A DNA stretch of 64,000 nt from Dorea sp. 5-2 (GTDB taxonomy: Bacteria > Bacillota > Clostridia > Lachnospirales > Lachnospiraceae). Under the pieces are notes generated by a model, which saw only the letters and a program-made list of their open reading frames with translations, was not told where the DNA came from and did no database searches. Below, one piece after another: positions 1-8,511 of this stretch. Each line of letters starts with the position of its first letter. Position 1 is the first letter of the stretch. Made by a program: the position numbers and the translations under genes. The stretch lies in assembly GCF_000403455.2 (NCBI RefSeq), contig NZ_KE159715.1:236132-300131 (forward strand). The letters are read 5' to 3'.

Positions 1-269
1 CCCAAAAGAGGCGGTGGACGGATAAAAAAATAAAATATGTAGTTGTTGAGTAGAAAAATCCATGGTAAACTAAACATAGCAGTTGGCGGTTTGTGTTTAT
101 TATTGTGATAGGGGTATCTCAATAATACAACATATATTCAAAAACTGCTACTTTTTTTGAAAAAAGTGGTGGTTTCACGTACTTAGGGCTAGCCGTCGCG
201 GTAGCGACTTGGTACAATTTATCATAATGTGAAAACATAAAGATAAGGCGGGATAAGGAGTATAGACTT

Positions 270-965
270 ATGAAGAGAGTATTATTGAAGCTCAGCGGGG
301 AAGCGCTTGCGGGGGATAAGAAGACCGGATTTGACGAGGCGACCTGTATAGGAGTTGCGAAGCAGGTAAAGCGCCTGGTGGACGACGGGATTCAGGTTGC
401 GATCGTAACAGGCGGGGGTAATTTCTGGCGGGGAAGGACCAGCGAGACGATCGACCGTGTGAAAGCGGATCAGATAGGGATGCTTGCTACGGTTATGAAT
501 TGCATCTATGTGTCAGATATATTCCGTTATGTGGGGATGAAGACGGAGATATTTACACCGTTTGTGTGCGGCGCGTTCACATCATTGTTCTCGAAAGATG
601 CCGCGGTGGAAGCGTTGGAAAAGGGGAAGGTTATTTTCTTTGCAGGTGGAACCGGACATCCTTATTTCTCCACGGATACGGGAGCCGTGCTCCATGCGAT
701 AGAGATTGAGGCTGATGCGATGCTGCTGGCGAAAGCGATTGATGGGATCTATGACAGTGACCCGAAGGTGAATCCGGAAGCAAAGAAGTATGACGAGATA
801 TCCATTCAGGAGATCATTGACAAGAAGCTAATGGCAGTAGATCTGACGGCGTCTATCATGTGCCTGGAAAATAAGATGCCGATGTTGGTGTTCGGGCTGA
901 ATGAAGAGAACAGTATTGTGGAGACGATGACAGGAACATTTACAGGCACAAGGGTGACTGTATAA
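270..965 (+). CDS. pyrH: UMP kinase
   Basis: Phosphorylates UMP to UDP in pyrimidine nucleotide synthesis; cytoplasmic hexamer of the amino acid kinase fold, unrelated to eukaryotic UMP/CMP kinase. The 231-residue product is normal length for bacterial PyrH. Visible motifs are KLSGEAL at residues 7-13, GGGNFWRG at 48-55 (phosphate-binding loop) and AGGTGHPYFSTDTGA at 125-139 (nucleotide site). The ATG follows a GGAG Shine-Dalgarno sequence. It is first in the pyrH-frr-uppS-cdsA-dxr-rseP run, a gene order widely conserved in Firmicutes, although tsf/rpsB are not visible just upstream here. The 230 bp in front are gene-free and rich in dyads. Confidence 0.97.
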   Translation: MKRVLLKLSGEALAGDKKTGFDEATCIGVAKQVKRLVDDGIQVAIVTGGGNFWRGRTSETIDRVKADQIGMLATVMNCIYVSDIFRYVGMKTEIFTPFVCGAFTSLFSKDAAVEALEKGKVIFFAGGTGHPYFSTDTGAVLHAIEIEADAMLLAKAIDGIYDSDPKVNPEAKKYDEISIQEIIDKKLMAVDLTASIMCLENKMPMLVFGLNEENSIVETMTGTFTGTRVTV

Positions 966-1051
966 AGATATTTTTGGGATCTTTGTGTTTTTTATCCTAT
1001 GAGATTCCGAGAACATGTATATGAAGCATATGAACAAGGGAGGATATATCA

Positions 1052-1603
1052 ATGAATGAAAGATTGAAAGCGTATGAAGAAAAGATGACGAAGACAATGG
1101 GGAATCTGGACGGTGAGTTGGGCGCGATCAGAGCAGGCAGGGCGAACCCGAATGTACTCAATAAGATCAAAGTAGATTATTATGGAACTCCGACCCCGAT
1201 CCAGCAGGTAGCGAATGTATCTGTGCCGGAAGCACGTATGATCCAGATCCAGCCGTGGGAGAAGAATATGCTGAAGGTGATAGAGAAGGCGATCCAGGTA
1301 TCTGATCTTGGGATCAATCCTACCAACGACGGAACCATGATCCGGCTCGTGTTCCCAGAGCTTACGGAGGAACGAAGAAAAGAGCTGGTGAAGGACGTTA
1401 AGAAGAAAGGCGAGGCGGCGAAGGTGGCAGTCCGGAATATCCGCCGCGACGGGAATGACATGTTAAAGAAATTAAAAGGATCGGATGTTTCGGAGGATGA
1501 GATCAAGGATATGGAGACAGAGCTTCAGAAGCTGACGGATAAGTATGTGAAAGAAGTGGACAAGGCAGTAGAGAATAAATCCAAAGAGGTAATGACGGTT
1601 TAA
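1052..1603 (+). CDS. frr: ribosome recycling factor
   Basis: Splits post-termination ribosomes together with EF-G, freeing subunits and mRNA. The 183-residue length is typical (about 185). Family features are the N-terminal helix, the IRAGRANP segment near residues 28-35, the central beta-sheet domain starting with VDYYGTPTP, and a long charged C-terminal helix. An AGGAGG-type ribosome site precedes the ATG. It lies 86 bp after pyrH; a short A/T-rich hairpin with a T run (964-993) sits in the gap and could be a weak attenuator, but its 6-bp stem is poor evidence. Confidence 0.97.
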   Translation: MNERLKAYEEKMTKTMGNLDGELGAIRAGRANPNVLNKIKVDYYGTPTPIQQVANVSVPEARMIQIQPWEKNMLKVIEKAIQVSDLGINPTNDGTMIRLVFPELTEERRKELVKDVKKKGEAAKVAVRNIRRDGNDMLKKLKGSDVSEDEIKDMETELQKLTDKYVKEVDKAVENKSKEVMTV

Positions 1604-1691
1604 TATCATGAGTGAGGGGACAGATCAGATGCTTGTGCGCGGGGTCTGTCCTTCATTCATGCCGGATCGTCCTGGAGAAAGGAGAGATCAT

Positions 1692-2408
1692 ATGATCATA
1701 CCGCAGCATATTGCGATCATACTAGATGGAAACGGACGTTGGGCGAAGTCTAAAGGAATGCCCCGTAATTATGGACATGCTCAGGGAAGCAAGAATGTAG
1801 AGCGCATCTGTGAAGATGCATATCGAATGGGAGTCAAGTACCTGACCGTGTATGCATTTTCTACGGAAAACTGGAACAGGCCGAAGGACGAAGTGGACGC
1901 ACTGATGAAGCTTTTGAGGAATTATATGAAGACTTGTCTTAAGACGGCTGCAAAGAATGATATGAAGATCCGTGTGATCGGTGATGTGACAAGGCTTGAC
2001 GAGGATATCCGCAGCAGGATCGCCGAGCTTGAGGAAGCTACGAAGGATAACGGCGGGTTGAATTTCCAGATCGCAATTAATTATGGAAGCCGGGATGAGA
2101 TCATCCGTGCAGCAAGAAGGCTGGCAGCAGAATGCCAGGAGAAGAGGCTGGACGCAAGCGAGATTGATGAAGCTGTGTTCGAGAGATATCTGGATACACA
2201 CGATATTCCGGATCCGGATCTTTTGATCCGTACTAGCGGGGAATTGCGGCTGTCGAATTATCTGCTCTGGCAGCTTGCCTATACGGAATTCTATTTTACG
2301 GATGTTTTATGGCCTGATTTTTCGAAAGAAGAACTCAAAAAGGCGATCGAACACTATAATGCCAGGGATCGGCGTTATGGAGGAGTGAAGGAGGCGCGGA
2401 ATGTTTAA
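1692..2408 (+). CDS. uppS: isoprenyl (undecaprenyl) diphosphate synthase
   Basis: Cis-prenyltransferase that condenses farnesyl diphosphate with isopentenyl diphosphates to give undecaprenyl diphosphate, the lipid carrier for peptidoglycan. The signature DGNGRWAK lies at residues 12-19 and the C-terminal RTSGELRLSNYLLWQ motif is intact. I start at ATG 1692, preceded by AAAGGAGAG, rather than at 1608: the extra 28 residues of the longer frame are not family-like and the shorter 238-residue form aligns with the usual start (MIIPQHIAIILDGNG). The stop overlaps the cdsA start by 8 bp, indicating translational coupling. Confidence 0.95.
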   Translation: MIIPQHIAIILDGNGRWAKSKGMPRNYGHAQGSKNVERICEDAYRMGVKYLTVYAFSTENWNRPKDEVDALMKLLRNYMKTCLKTAAKNDMKIRVIGDVTRLDEDIRSRIAELEEATKDNGGLNFQIAINYGSRDEIIRAARRLAAECQEKRLDASEIDEAVFERYLDTHDIPDPDLLIRTSGELRLSNYLLWQLAYTEFYFTDVLWPDFSKEELKKAIEHYNARDRRYGGVKEARNV

Positions 2409-3195
2409 GACAAGGCTGTTAAGCGGGATCGTACTGGTTATTGTGTTGATCGTGACGGTAGGATATGGGAATGAGTTGTTATTTGCATTTACCGGTGCGG
2501 TCAGCCTGGTTGGATTGAAAGAGTTGTATAGCGTGGTCGGTGTACAGAAGCGTGCTCTGGGAATGGCAGGGTATCTGGCGGCAGTTGTTTATTATGGGCT
2601 GCTTTGGACTGGCAATATGGAATACATGACGATGTTCTCATTAATGTTCCTTGTCGGAGTCATGGCGGTGTATGTATTTACCTTTCCTGCATTTCGCTCA
2701 GAACAGGTCATGACAGCATTCTTTGGGCTCTTTTATGTGGCTGTCATGCTTTCCTATGTATATCAGACGCGTATGCTGCCGGATGGGCACATAGTAGTAT
2801 GGCTGATCTTTTTAAGTTCCTGGGGATGTGATACTTGTGCGTATTGTGTGGGAGTGTTGTTCGGAAGGCATAAGATGGCGCCGAAGCTAAGTCCTAAGAA
2901 ATCCATAGAAGGCGGGATCGGCGGGATCGCAGGAGCAGCCCTTTTAGGCGTGATCTTTGCATTTGCCATGAACCGATGGGGAGGCGCGTCGGCGGATCCG
3001 GTGCACTATGCGGCGATCTGCGCGGCAGGAGGTATGATATCCCAGATCGGTGATCTGGCGGCTTCTGCGATCAAGCGCAACCATGACATTAAGGATTATG
3101 GGAAATTGATCCCGGGACATGGCGGCATTCTGGATCGGTTTGACAGTGTGATATTCACTGCGCCGATTATTTATTATTTGGCGACTTTGATCTAA
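2401..3195 (+). CDS. cdsA: phosphatidate cytidylyltransferase (CDP-diglyceride synthase)
   Basis: Makes CDP-diacylglycerol from phosphatidate and CTP, the branch point for all phospholipids. The 264-residue protein is nearly all hydrophobic, with about seven or eight membrane spans. The CDS signature is at residues 222-248, with KRNHDIKDYG followed by PGHGGILDRFDS, which carries the metal-binding aspartates. It overlaps uppS by 8 bp and is followed by dxr after 53 bp, so lipid carrier, phospholipid and isoprenoid precursor synthesis share a transcript. Confidence 0.96.
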   Translation: MFKTRLLSGIVLVIVLIVTVGYGNELLFAFTGAVSLVGLKELYSVVGVQKRALGMAGYLAAVVYYGLLWTGNMEYMTMFSLMFLVGVMAVYVFTFPAFRSEQVMTAFFGLFYVAVMLSYVYQTRMLPDGHIVVWLIFLSSWGCDTCAYCVGVLFGRHKMAPKLSPKKSIEGGIGGIAGAALLGVIFAFAMNRWGGASADPVHYAAICAAGGMISQIGDLAASAIKRNHDIKDYGKLIPGHGGILDRFDSVIFTAPIIYYLATLI

Positions 3196-3248
3196 GAATT
3201 GATAATACGATGAGAGGATTGCCATATATATAGTAAAGAGAGGTATAT

Positions 3249-4391
3249 ATGAAGAAAATAGCGATTTTAGGTTCAACAGGTTCGATCGGGACCCAGACTC
3301 TGGAGGTAGCCAGAGAGAATGGGGATATCAAAGTCTGTGGGCTTGCGGCGGGGAATAATATTGCTCTTCTGGAGAAACAGATCAGAGAATTCGCTCCGAA
3401 GCTGGCTGCCGTATGGTCTGAAGAAAAAGCACGGGAGCTTAGGGTATGTATTGCGGATACGGATACGCAGGTTGTATCCGGCATGGACGGACTTCTTAAG
3501 GTATCAACTCTTGAAGATGCGGAGATACTAGTGACAGCGATCGTAGGGATGATCGGGATACGTCCGACGATCGAGGCGATCAAAGCCGGTAAGGATATTG
3601 CGCTTGCCAATAAAGAAACTCTGGTTACGGCGGGGCATATCATCATGCCGCTTGCAAAGGAGAAAAAGGTGTCGATTCTTCCGGTGGACAGCGAACACAG
3701 TGCGATTTTCCAGTCTTTACAGGGAAATGAACCCAGAGCAGTCCATAAGATCCTTCTGACAGCTTCAGGAGGGCCGTTCAGGGGCAGGAAAGAAGAGGAA
3801 CTGCTGGAGATCCGTGTGGAGGATGCGCTGAAACATCCGAACTGGTCGATGGGACAGAAGATTACGATTGATTCCTCTACTATGGTTAATAAAGGATTGG
3901 AAGTTATTGAGGCAAAATGGCTGTTCGGAGTCGATGTGGACCGCGTGCAGGTCGTGGTACAGCCGCAGAGTATTATCCACTCTATGGTTGAATATGTGGA
4001 CGGAGCGGTCATGGCACAGCTTGGAACGCCGGATATGAAGCTGCCGATCCAATATGCCTTATATTATCCGCAGAGAAGAGATCTTCCGGGAGAGCGGCTT
4101 GACTTCTGGAGTCTTGGAAAGATTGAATTTGAAATGCCGGATATGGATACGTTCTACGGCTTAAAGCTGGCGTATGAGGCAGGAAGGGCAGGCGGTTCGC
4201 TCCCGACCGTATTTAATGCGGCAAATGAGCTTGCGGTCAGTATGTTTTTGAGACGTGAGGTTAAGTATCTTGAGATTGTAGAGATCATTGAAGATTGCAT
4301 GAGGGCACATCGGAATATCGAGAATCCGGATATTCAGCAAATACTTGATACGGAAGCGGCGACATATGACAGGATCAGAAGTAGGAGGTAA
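3249..4391 (+). CDS. dxr: 1-deoxy-D-xylulose 5-phosphate reductoisomerase
   Basis: NADPH-dependent rearrangement and reduction of DXP to MEP, the committed step of the non-mevalonate isoprenoid pathway. The 380-residue protein shows the NADPH motif GSTGSIG at residues 8-14, NKETLVTAG, the metal and substrate segment PVDSEHSAIFQ, LTASGGPFRG, the flexible-loop region HPNWSMGQKITIDSS, and NKGLEVIEA. Its presence supplies precursor for the neighbouring uppS. A strong AGAGAGGT-type ribosome site precedes the ATG. Confidence 0.97.
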   Translation: MKKIAILGSTGSIGTQTLEVARENGDIKVCGLAAGNNIALLEKQIREFAPKLAAVWSEEKARELRVCIADTDTQVVSGMDGLLKVSTLEDAEILVTAIVGMIGIRPTIEAIKAGKDIALANKETLVTAGHIIMPLAKEKKVSILPVDSEHSAIFQSLQGNEPRAVHKILLTASGGPFRGRKEEELLEIRVEDALKHPNWSMGQKITIDSSTMVNKGLEVIEAKWLFGVDVDRVQVVVQPQSIIHSMVEYVDGAVMAQLGTPDMKLPIQYALYYPQRRDLPGERLDFWSLGKIEFEMPDMDTFYGLKLAYEAGRAGGSLPTVFNAANELAVSMFLRREVKYLEIVEIIEDCMRAHRNIENPDIQQILDTEAATYDRIRSRR

Positions 4392-4399
4392 CTCGTAAA

Positions 4400-5431
4400 T
4401 TGGGTATTATATTAGCAATCATTATCTTTAGTTTTATTGTATTCTTTCATGAACTGGGACATTTTCTGCTGGCAAAAAAGAATGGCATAGATGTGCAGGA
4501 ATTTGCCATCGGTATGGGACCGACGCTATATGCCCGGGAGTATAAAGGGACGCGGTATGGTATCCGTGTTCTGCCGATCGGCGGTTTCTGTGCAATGGGA
4601 GAGGATGATGAAGCGACAGATTCTCCGGGGAATTTTAATAACAAGTCTGTGTGGGCGAGAATATCCGTTATTGCGGCGGGACCGATCTTTAATTTTATCC
4701 TGGCTTTTATACTTGCCTCGATCCTTACGGGGATGGTAGGCTATGACAAGCCGGAGGCAGGCGCGGTAGAGGAAGGATATCCCGCGAAAGAAGCAGGAAT
4801 ACAGGCTGGAGACACCATTGTGAAGATGGGAGAGAAAAGGATCCATATCTTTCGTGAGATCAGCATATACAATCAATTTCATCAGGGAGAAGAGGTAGAA
4901 GTGACATATCGCCGCGGAAATGATGAGAAAACGGTTGTACTTCAGCCGAAGAAGGATGAAGAGTCAGGGTATTACCGGCTGGGGATCAGCAGTACGGGGT
5001 ATACCAAGGCGAATGTCCTGACTGCGATGCAGTATGGAGTATACAAAGTGAAATATTTGATCGACGTCACATTGGGGAGCCTTAAGATGTTAGTGACCGG
5101 ACAGGTCGGCATGGATCAGATGGCGGGACCGGTGGGAATTGTAGATGTGGTGGGCTCGACGTACGAACAGAGTAAATCGTATGGGAGCTTCGTCGTATTG
5201 GCTGAACTGATGAATCTTGCGATACTTCTGACAGCGAACCTGGGTGTTATGAACCTGTTGCCGCTGCCGGCACTGGATGGCGGGAGACTGGTATTTCTGT
5301 TCGTAGAAGCAATACGGCGCAAAAGAGTCCCGCCGGAGAAAGAAGGGTATGTACATCTGGTGGGGATCGTGCTGCTGATGGTATTGATGGTGTTTGTAAT
5401 GTATAATGATATTAGAAGGATATTTTTCTGA
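4400..5431 (+). CDS. rseP: RIP metalloprotease RseP/RasP (site-2 protease)
   Basis: Intramembrane zinc protease that cuts membrane-embedded substrates such as anti-sigma factors and signal peptide remnants. The zinc motif HELGH is at residues 17-21 in the first membrane span, a PDZ domain lies at about 105-185, and the second zinc ligand is in the motif NLLPLPALDGGR near residue 285. The start is a TTG at 4400, with AGGAGGT overlapping the dxr stop; no ATG fits better. It is the last gene of the six-gene operon. The ispG gene that often follows rseP in related genomes is not here. Confidence 0.95.
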   Translation: MGIILAIIIFSFIVFFHELGHFLLAKKNGIDVQEFAIGMGPTLYAREYKGTRYGIRVLPIGGFCAMGEDDEATDSPGNFNNKSVWARISVIAAGPIFNFILAFILASILTGMVGYDKPEAGAVEEGYPAKEAGIQAGDTIVKMGEKRIHIFREISIYNQFHQGEEVEVTYRRGNDEKTVVLQPKKDEESGYYRLGISSTGYTKANVLTAMQYGVYKVKYLIDVTLGSLKMLVTGQVGMDQMAGPVGIVDVVGSTYEQSKSYGSFVVLAELMNLAILLTANLGVMNLLPLPALDGGRLVFLFVEAIRRKRVPPEKEGYVHLVGIVLLMVLMVFVMYNDIRRIFF

Positions 5432-5437
5432 TTTTGC

Positions 5438-5468
5438 TTGACTTGGAGTGTACTCTAAGTGATACACT
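5438..5468 (+). promoter_or_regulatory. MerR-type promoter with 19-bp spacer and dyad operator
   Basis: The -35 TTGACT (5438-5443) and -10 TACACT (5463-5468) are separated by 19 bp instead of 17, the hallmark of MerR-activated promoters. The spacer region 5441-5460 is an almost perfect 20-bp dyad with half-sites ACTT.GAGT and ACTC.AAGT. It lies about 70 bp ahead of the merR-type gene, so autoregulation and co-activation of the downstream reductase are expected. Confidence 0.85.
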
Positions 5469-5535
5469 GATCATAGATCGACAGATCGTATTATGCTTGT
5501 CAGGATTAATGCAATGATGTGCCGGGGGTGAGGAC

Positions 5536-5910
5536 ATGACAATCTCGGAAGTAAGTAAGAAATATGGAATTTCACAGGATACGCTCAGGTATTACGAAAG
5601 AGTGGGAGTTCTCCCGCCGATCCATAGGACAAAGGGCGGATTAAGGGATTTTACGCAGGAAGACTGCGGATGGGTAGAGCTTGCCGGCTGTATGAGAAGC
5701 GCCGGCCTGCCCATCGAAGCTCTTGCAGAGTATGTGAGATTGTGTCAGACAGGCGACGATACATTTCTTGAGAGGCGAGATCTGTTGATGAAGCAGAGAC
5801 AGCAGCTTGTGTCACAGATGAAGATCATGGAAGAAACTATGGAACGGCTTGATTATAAGATCGCTTGCTATGACAAAGCGGTAAAAACAGGTAAATTGGT
5901 CTGGTGTTAA
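5536..5910 (+). CDS. MerR family transcriptional regulator
   Basis: DNA-binding regulator of 124 residues. The N-terminus has the MerR winged helix (ISEVSKKYGISQDTLRYYERVGVLPP, residues 3-28, quoted here only by its family-typical LRYYERVG core), followed by a dimerisation coiled coil at about 80-118. The C-terminus is short, with a single late cysteine pair-like arrangement (C113 region and C124), so this looks like the group that regulates aldo/keto reductases and aldehyde-detoxifying enzymes rather than a metal sensor. It is preceded by the 19-bp-spacer promoter and followed after 40 bp by the reductase on the same strand, suggesting one autoregulated unit. The inducer cannot be read from sequence. 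Confidence 0.9.
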   Translation: MTISEVSKKYGISQDTLRYYERVGVLPPIHRTKGGLRDFTQEDCGWVELAGCMRSAGLPIEALAEYVRLCQTGDDTFLERRDLLMKQRQQLVSQMKIMEETMERLDYKIACYDKAVKTGKLVWC

Positions 5911-5950
5911 GCGAGGCGTTTCGGAGTACATAAAAAGGAGGAGTAGGAGT

Positions 5951-7078
5951 ATGGTTTATAAGCAATTCCAGGATTTACAATTATCCGCGCTCGGTATGGG
6001 CGCCATGCGTCTTCCTGTCATTGACAAGAATGACGAGAAGATCGATGAAGAAGCAACGGCGAAGATGGTAAAATATGCCATTGAAGAGGGAATTAATTAT
6101 TTTGATACTGCATGGGGATATCATGGCGGCCATTCTGAGTTGGTAATGGGAAAAGTGCTCAGTGAGTATCCGCGTGAAAGCTTCTATCTTGCATCGAAGT
6201 TTCCGGGATATGATCTGGCAAATATGCCGAAAGTCGAAGAGATCTTCGAAAAGCAGCTTGAGAAATGCAGAGTATCTTATTTTGATTTTTACTTGTTCCA
6301 CAATGTCTGTGAGATGAATATCAATGAATATCTGGATGAAAAGTATGGGATATTCGAATATTTGATGAAACAAAAGGAAGATGGCAGGATCCGTCATCTG
6401 GGATTCTCGGCTCACGGCAGTGTTGAGGTAATGAGACGCTTTCTGGAGGCATATGGTAAGCATATGGAATTTTGCCAGATTCAGCTGAATTATGTGGACT
6501 GGAAGTTCCAGGAGGCAGATGCGAAGGTGGAATTGCTGAAAGAGTATGGGATCCCGGTATGGGTTATGGAACCTCTCCGCGGAGGAACACTTGCGTCGCT
6601 TTCGGAAGAAAACACGGAGAAGTTAAAAGCGCTGCGGCCGGAGGAAAAGACGCCGGCATGGGCGTTCCGTTATCTCCAGACGATCCCGGAAGTAGTGGTT
6701 ACGCTTTCTGGGATGTCGAACTATGAACAGTTAGAAGAGAATTTACATACTTTTGAAAATGAGAAACCGCTTGATCCAAAGGAGATGGAGACAATTCTTG
6801 GGATCGCGGACAGTATGGTGAATGGAGTGCCTTGTACATCCTGCCATTATTGTACGAGTCACTGCCCGCAGGGAATAGATATTCCTTCGATGTTGAAATT
6901 ATATAACGAGCATTCGTTTACCGGAGGCGGATTCATCGCTCCGATGGCGCTTATGGCGGTTCCGGAGGATAAGCAGCCTTCTGCCTGCGTAGGGTGCAGG
7001 AGCTGTGAGGCTGTATGTCCGCAGCAGATCAAGATATCAGAAGTATTGGAAGATTTTTCCGGAATGTTGAAGGGATAA
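5951..7078 (+). CDS. aldo/keto reductase with C-terminal 4Fe-4S domain
   Basis: The first roughly 280 residues form an aldo/keto reductase TIM barrel: early GMGAMRLP, the FDTAWGYHGG segment that supplies the catalytic Asp and Tyr, and LGFSAHG. The last 80 residues carry two ferredoxin-like clusters, Cys at 295, 298, 301, 305 (CTSCHYCTSHC) and 346, 349, 352, 356 (CVGCRSCEAVC). Such fusions are common in anaerobic Firmicutes and are thought to use ferredoxin-linked electron transfer in addition to or instead of NADPH; the substrate is unknown. It sits 40 bp behind the MerR gene with an AGGAGGAG ribosome site, and is followed by a strong terminator. Confidence 0.92.
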   Translation: MVYKQFQDLQLSALGMGAMRLPVIDKNDEKIDEEATAKMVKYAIEEGINYFDTAWGYHGGHSELVMGKVLSEYPRESFYLASKFPGYDLANMPKVEEIFEKQLEKCRVSYFDFYLFHNVCEMNINEYLDEKYGIFEYLMKQKEDGRIRHLGFSAHGSVEVMRRFLEAYGKHMEFCQIQLNYVDWKFQEADAKVELLKEYGIPVWVMEPLRGGTLASLSEENTEKLKALRPEEKTPAWAFRYLQTIPEVVVTLSGMSNYEQLEENLHTFENEKPLDPKEMETILGIADSMVNGVPCTSCHYCTSHCPQGIDIPSMLKLYNEHSFTGGGFIAPMALMAVPEDKQPSACVGCRSCEAVCPQQIKISEVLEDFSGMLKG

Positions 7079-7080
7079 GA

Positions 7081-7118
7081 AAAAGGACTGTTGCAGGATC
7101 TGCAACAGTCCTTTTCTT
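7081..7118. terminator. bidirectional rho-independent terminator
   Basis: A perfect 16-bp stem (7081-7096 with 7100-7115) around a 3-base loop, with A-run on the left and T-run on the right. It serves both the reductase gene (plus strand) and the converging transglutaminase-like gene (minus strand). Confidence 0.9.
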
Positions 7119-7147
7119 ATATCCGGATATAATCATAGATCAAACTT

Positions 7148-8368
7148 TTAATCATACTGCCAGTATACCGTGATCTTATTATTCTCAGGTTCATCCATAT
7201 ACTGGTAGCGCACTTCTGTAAGCCCGTACTTATCCGCCAGAGTCTGTGCCGCTGATTTGATCACATTCTGGAAGATATCGTCGTGTGCCTGACTATACAG
7301 ATCATGGTCCGCAAATTTCAGGATAGAAGGATTCCCCCCTGCGGCGATCACATCATTCATTCGCTGCAGCGCAGTGTTCCCGTCATAAGAATCATAGTAC
7401 ATTCCATTCATCACGTAATAATTCCGATCCATTTTTGTACAGGGAGGAAGTTCGGTATCATTGTCAGGGGTGTGGCTTTTTAACAATTCCGCATCGTCAC
7501 AGAGCATATAGTCATAGCTGATATTCTGCAGCTGGCTGACTTCCTCTCCCTCGGATGCCTGGAATACAGGGTCTCCCCAGGTAACGTCTACATAATAATA
7601 GTCTCCTTCACATTTCACCAGGTTCCATGCATGATTCTGTCCGGTGCTTGTGGTTCCGGTTACATACGTACAGAACACGCCGAGGCGCTCCAGAAGGTAT
7701 TGCGCTGCTTTTGAATATCCGGCGCAGACAGAACGCTGGTGCCTGAATACACTATAGATGTTCTGATTATCCGGCGCTGCCAGGTCATAATCGACCGTAT
7801 TTACGATATATTCGTACACATACAAGATCTTTTGGTATTCCGAACTCTCTGATGAAATACCTGCCAGACACTCATCTATAGCGGAAGCCATCTCTGCGTT
7901 CATGGCTTCTTTGGCTGTCTCATCATAGGAATACGTAGGCTGGAGTATCGTATAATCCTCTTCCCCTTCATAAGATGTAGCAGATATCGTACCGTCACAC
8001 CAGAAGATGTCCGGGGAATCCTTGAGAACATACTGGAAGATTTTATTCGCTCGTTCCGCGTCTGCAATATGGATATAGATTTCATCCACATTGTCCTGGA
8101 TCCCTTCCAGGATCTCTCTGTAGACCAGACGCTCGTCTTCATCCAATTGCTGGTAATAGAACTTCTGCACGATCTCATCTTCGGAAATTACCACTTCCTG
8201 GTAAGGAATCTTCTTTGGCATAATCAGCTCTTTTTCGATCTTCTTTACAACATCGGCATTTTTGCCGATTCCATAGGAAATGCTGATCACAGCAATGATC
8301 AGGCATAAAAATCCGCCCAGCGCTACAAATGTATGTAGGCAGCCTTTCTTTTTCCGTCTTCTACTCAT
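7148..8368 (-). CDS. membrane-anchored transglutaminase-like protein
   Basis: A 406-residue protein with a basic N-terminus, one membrane span at about residues 11-33, and an extracellular portion. The papain-like transglutaminase triad is visible as Cys215 (SVCAGYSKA), His246 (NHAWN) and Asp261 (VDVTWGDP), spacing normal for the bacterial transglut_core fold. Such proteins are proteases, peptidoglycan-linked peptidases or crosslinking enzymes; the substrate is unknown. It converges on the aldo/keto reductase and is divergent from the SpoIID-like gene. A good minus-strand promoter lies just upstream (8417-8445). Confidence 0.85.
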   Translation of the reverse strand: MSRRRKKKGCLHTFVALGGFLCLIIAVISISYGIGKNADVVKKIEKELIMPKKIPYQEVVISEDEIVQKFYYQQLDEDERLVYREILEGIQDNVDEIYIHIADAERANKIFQYVLKDSPDIFWCDGTISATSYEGEEDYTILQPTYSYDETAKEAMNAEMASAIDECLAGISSESSEYQKILYVYEYIVNTVDYDLAAPDNQNIYSVFRHQRSVCAGYSKAAQYLLERLGVFCTYVTGTTSTGQNHAWNLVKCEGDYYYVDVTWGDPVFQASEGEEVSQLQNISYDYMLCDDAELLKSHTPDNDTELPPCTKMDRNYYVMNGMYYDSYDGNTALQRMNDVIAAGGNPSILKFADHDLYSQAHDDIFQNVIKSAAQTLADKYGLTEVRYQYMDEPENNKITVYWQYD

Positions 8369-8416
8369 GCTTGCTCCTCACTTATATAGATTGTCTTGCT
8401 TTGATAATCTACCACT

Positions 8417-8445
8417 ATTATATTCAATTTTTCTAAAATATACAA
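8417..8445 (-). promoter_or_regulatory. sigma-A-type promoter of the transglutaminase-like gene
   Basis: On the minus strand: -35 TTGTAT (8440-8445), 17-bp spacer, -10 TATAAT (8417-8422), about 50 bp ahead of the ATG. The -10 is a perfect match; the -35 matches at four positions. Confidence 0.55.
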
Positions 8446-8511
8446 TAACAGGAACAAATTCTTCTTAAGTTCATATTCTGACAGTAACAGAGTCTTCTAT
8501 GAGGTAGTTCT

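Noticed and set aside
1..33. Ten codons in frame 1 ending in TAA, maybe the end of an upstream gene
   Set aside because: Too short to name; could be chance.
1608..1691. N-terminal extension of uppS
   Set aside because: Not family-like, and ATG 1692 has the better ribosome site.
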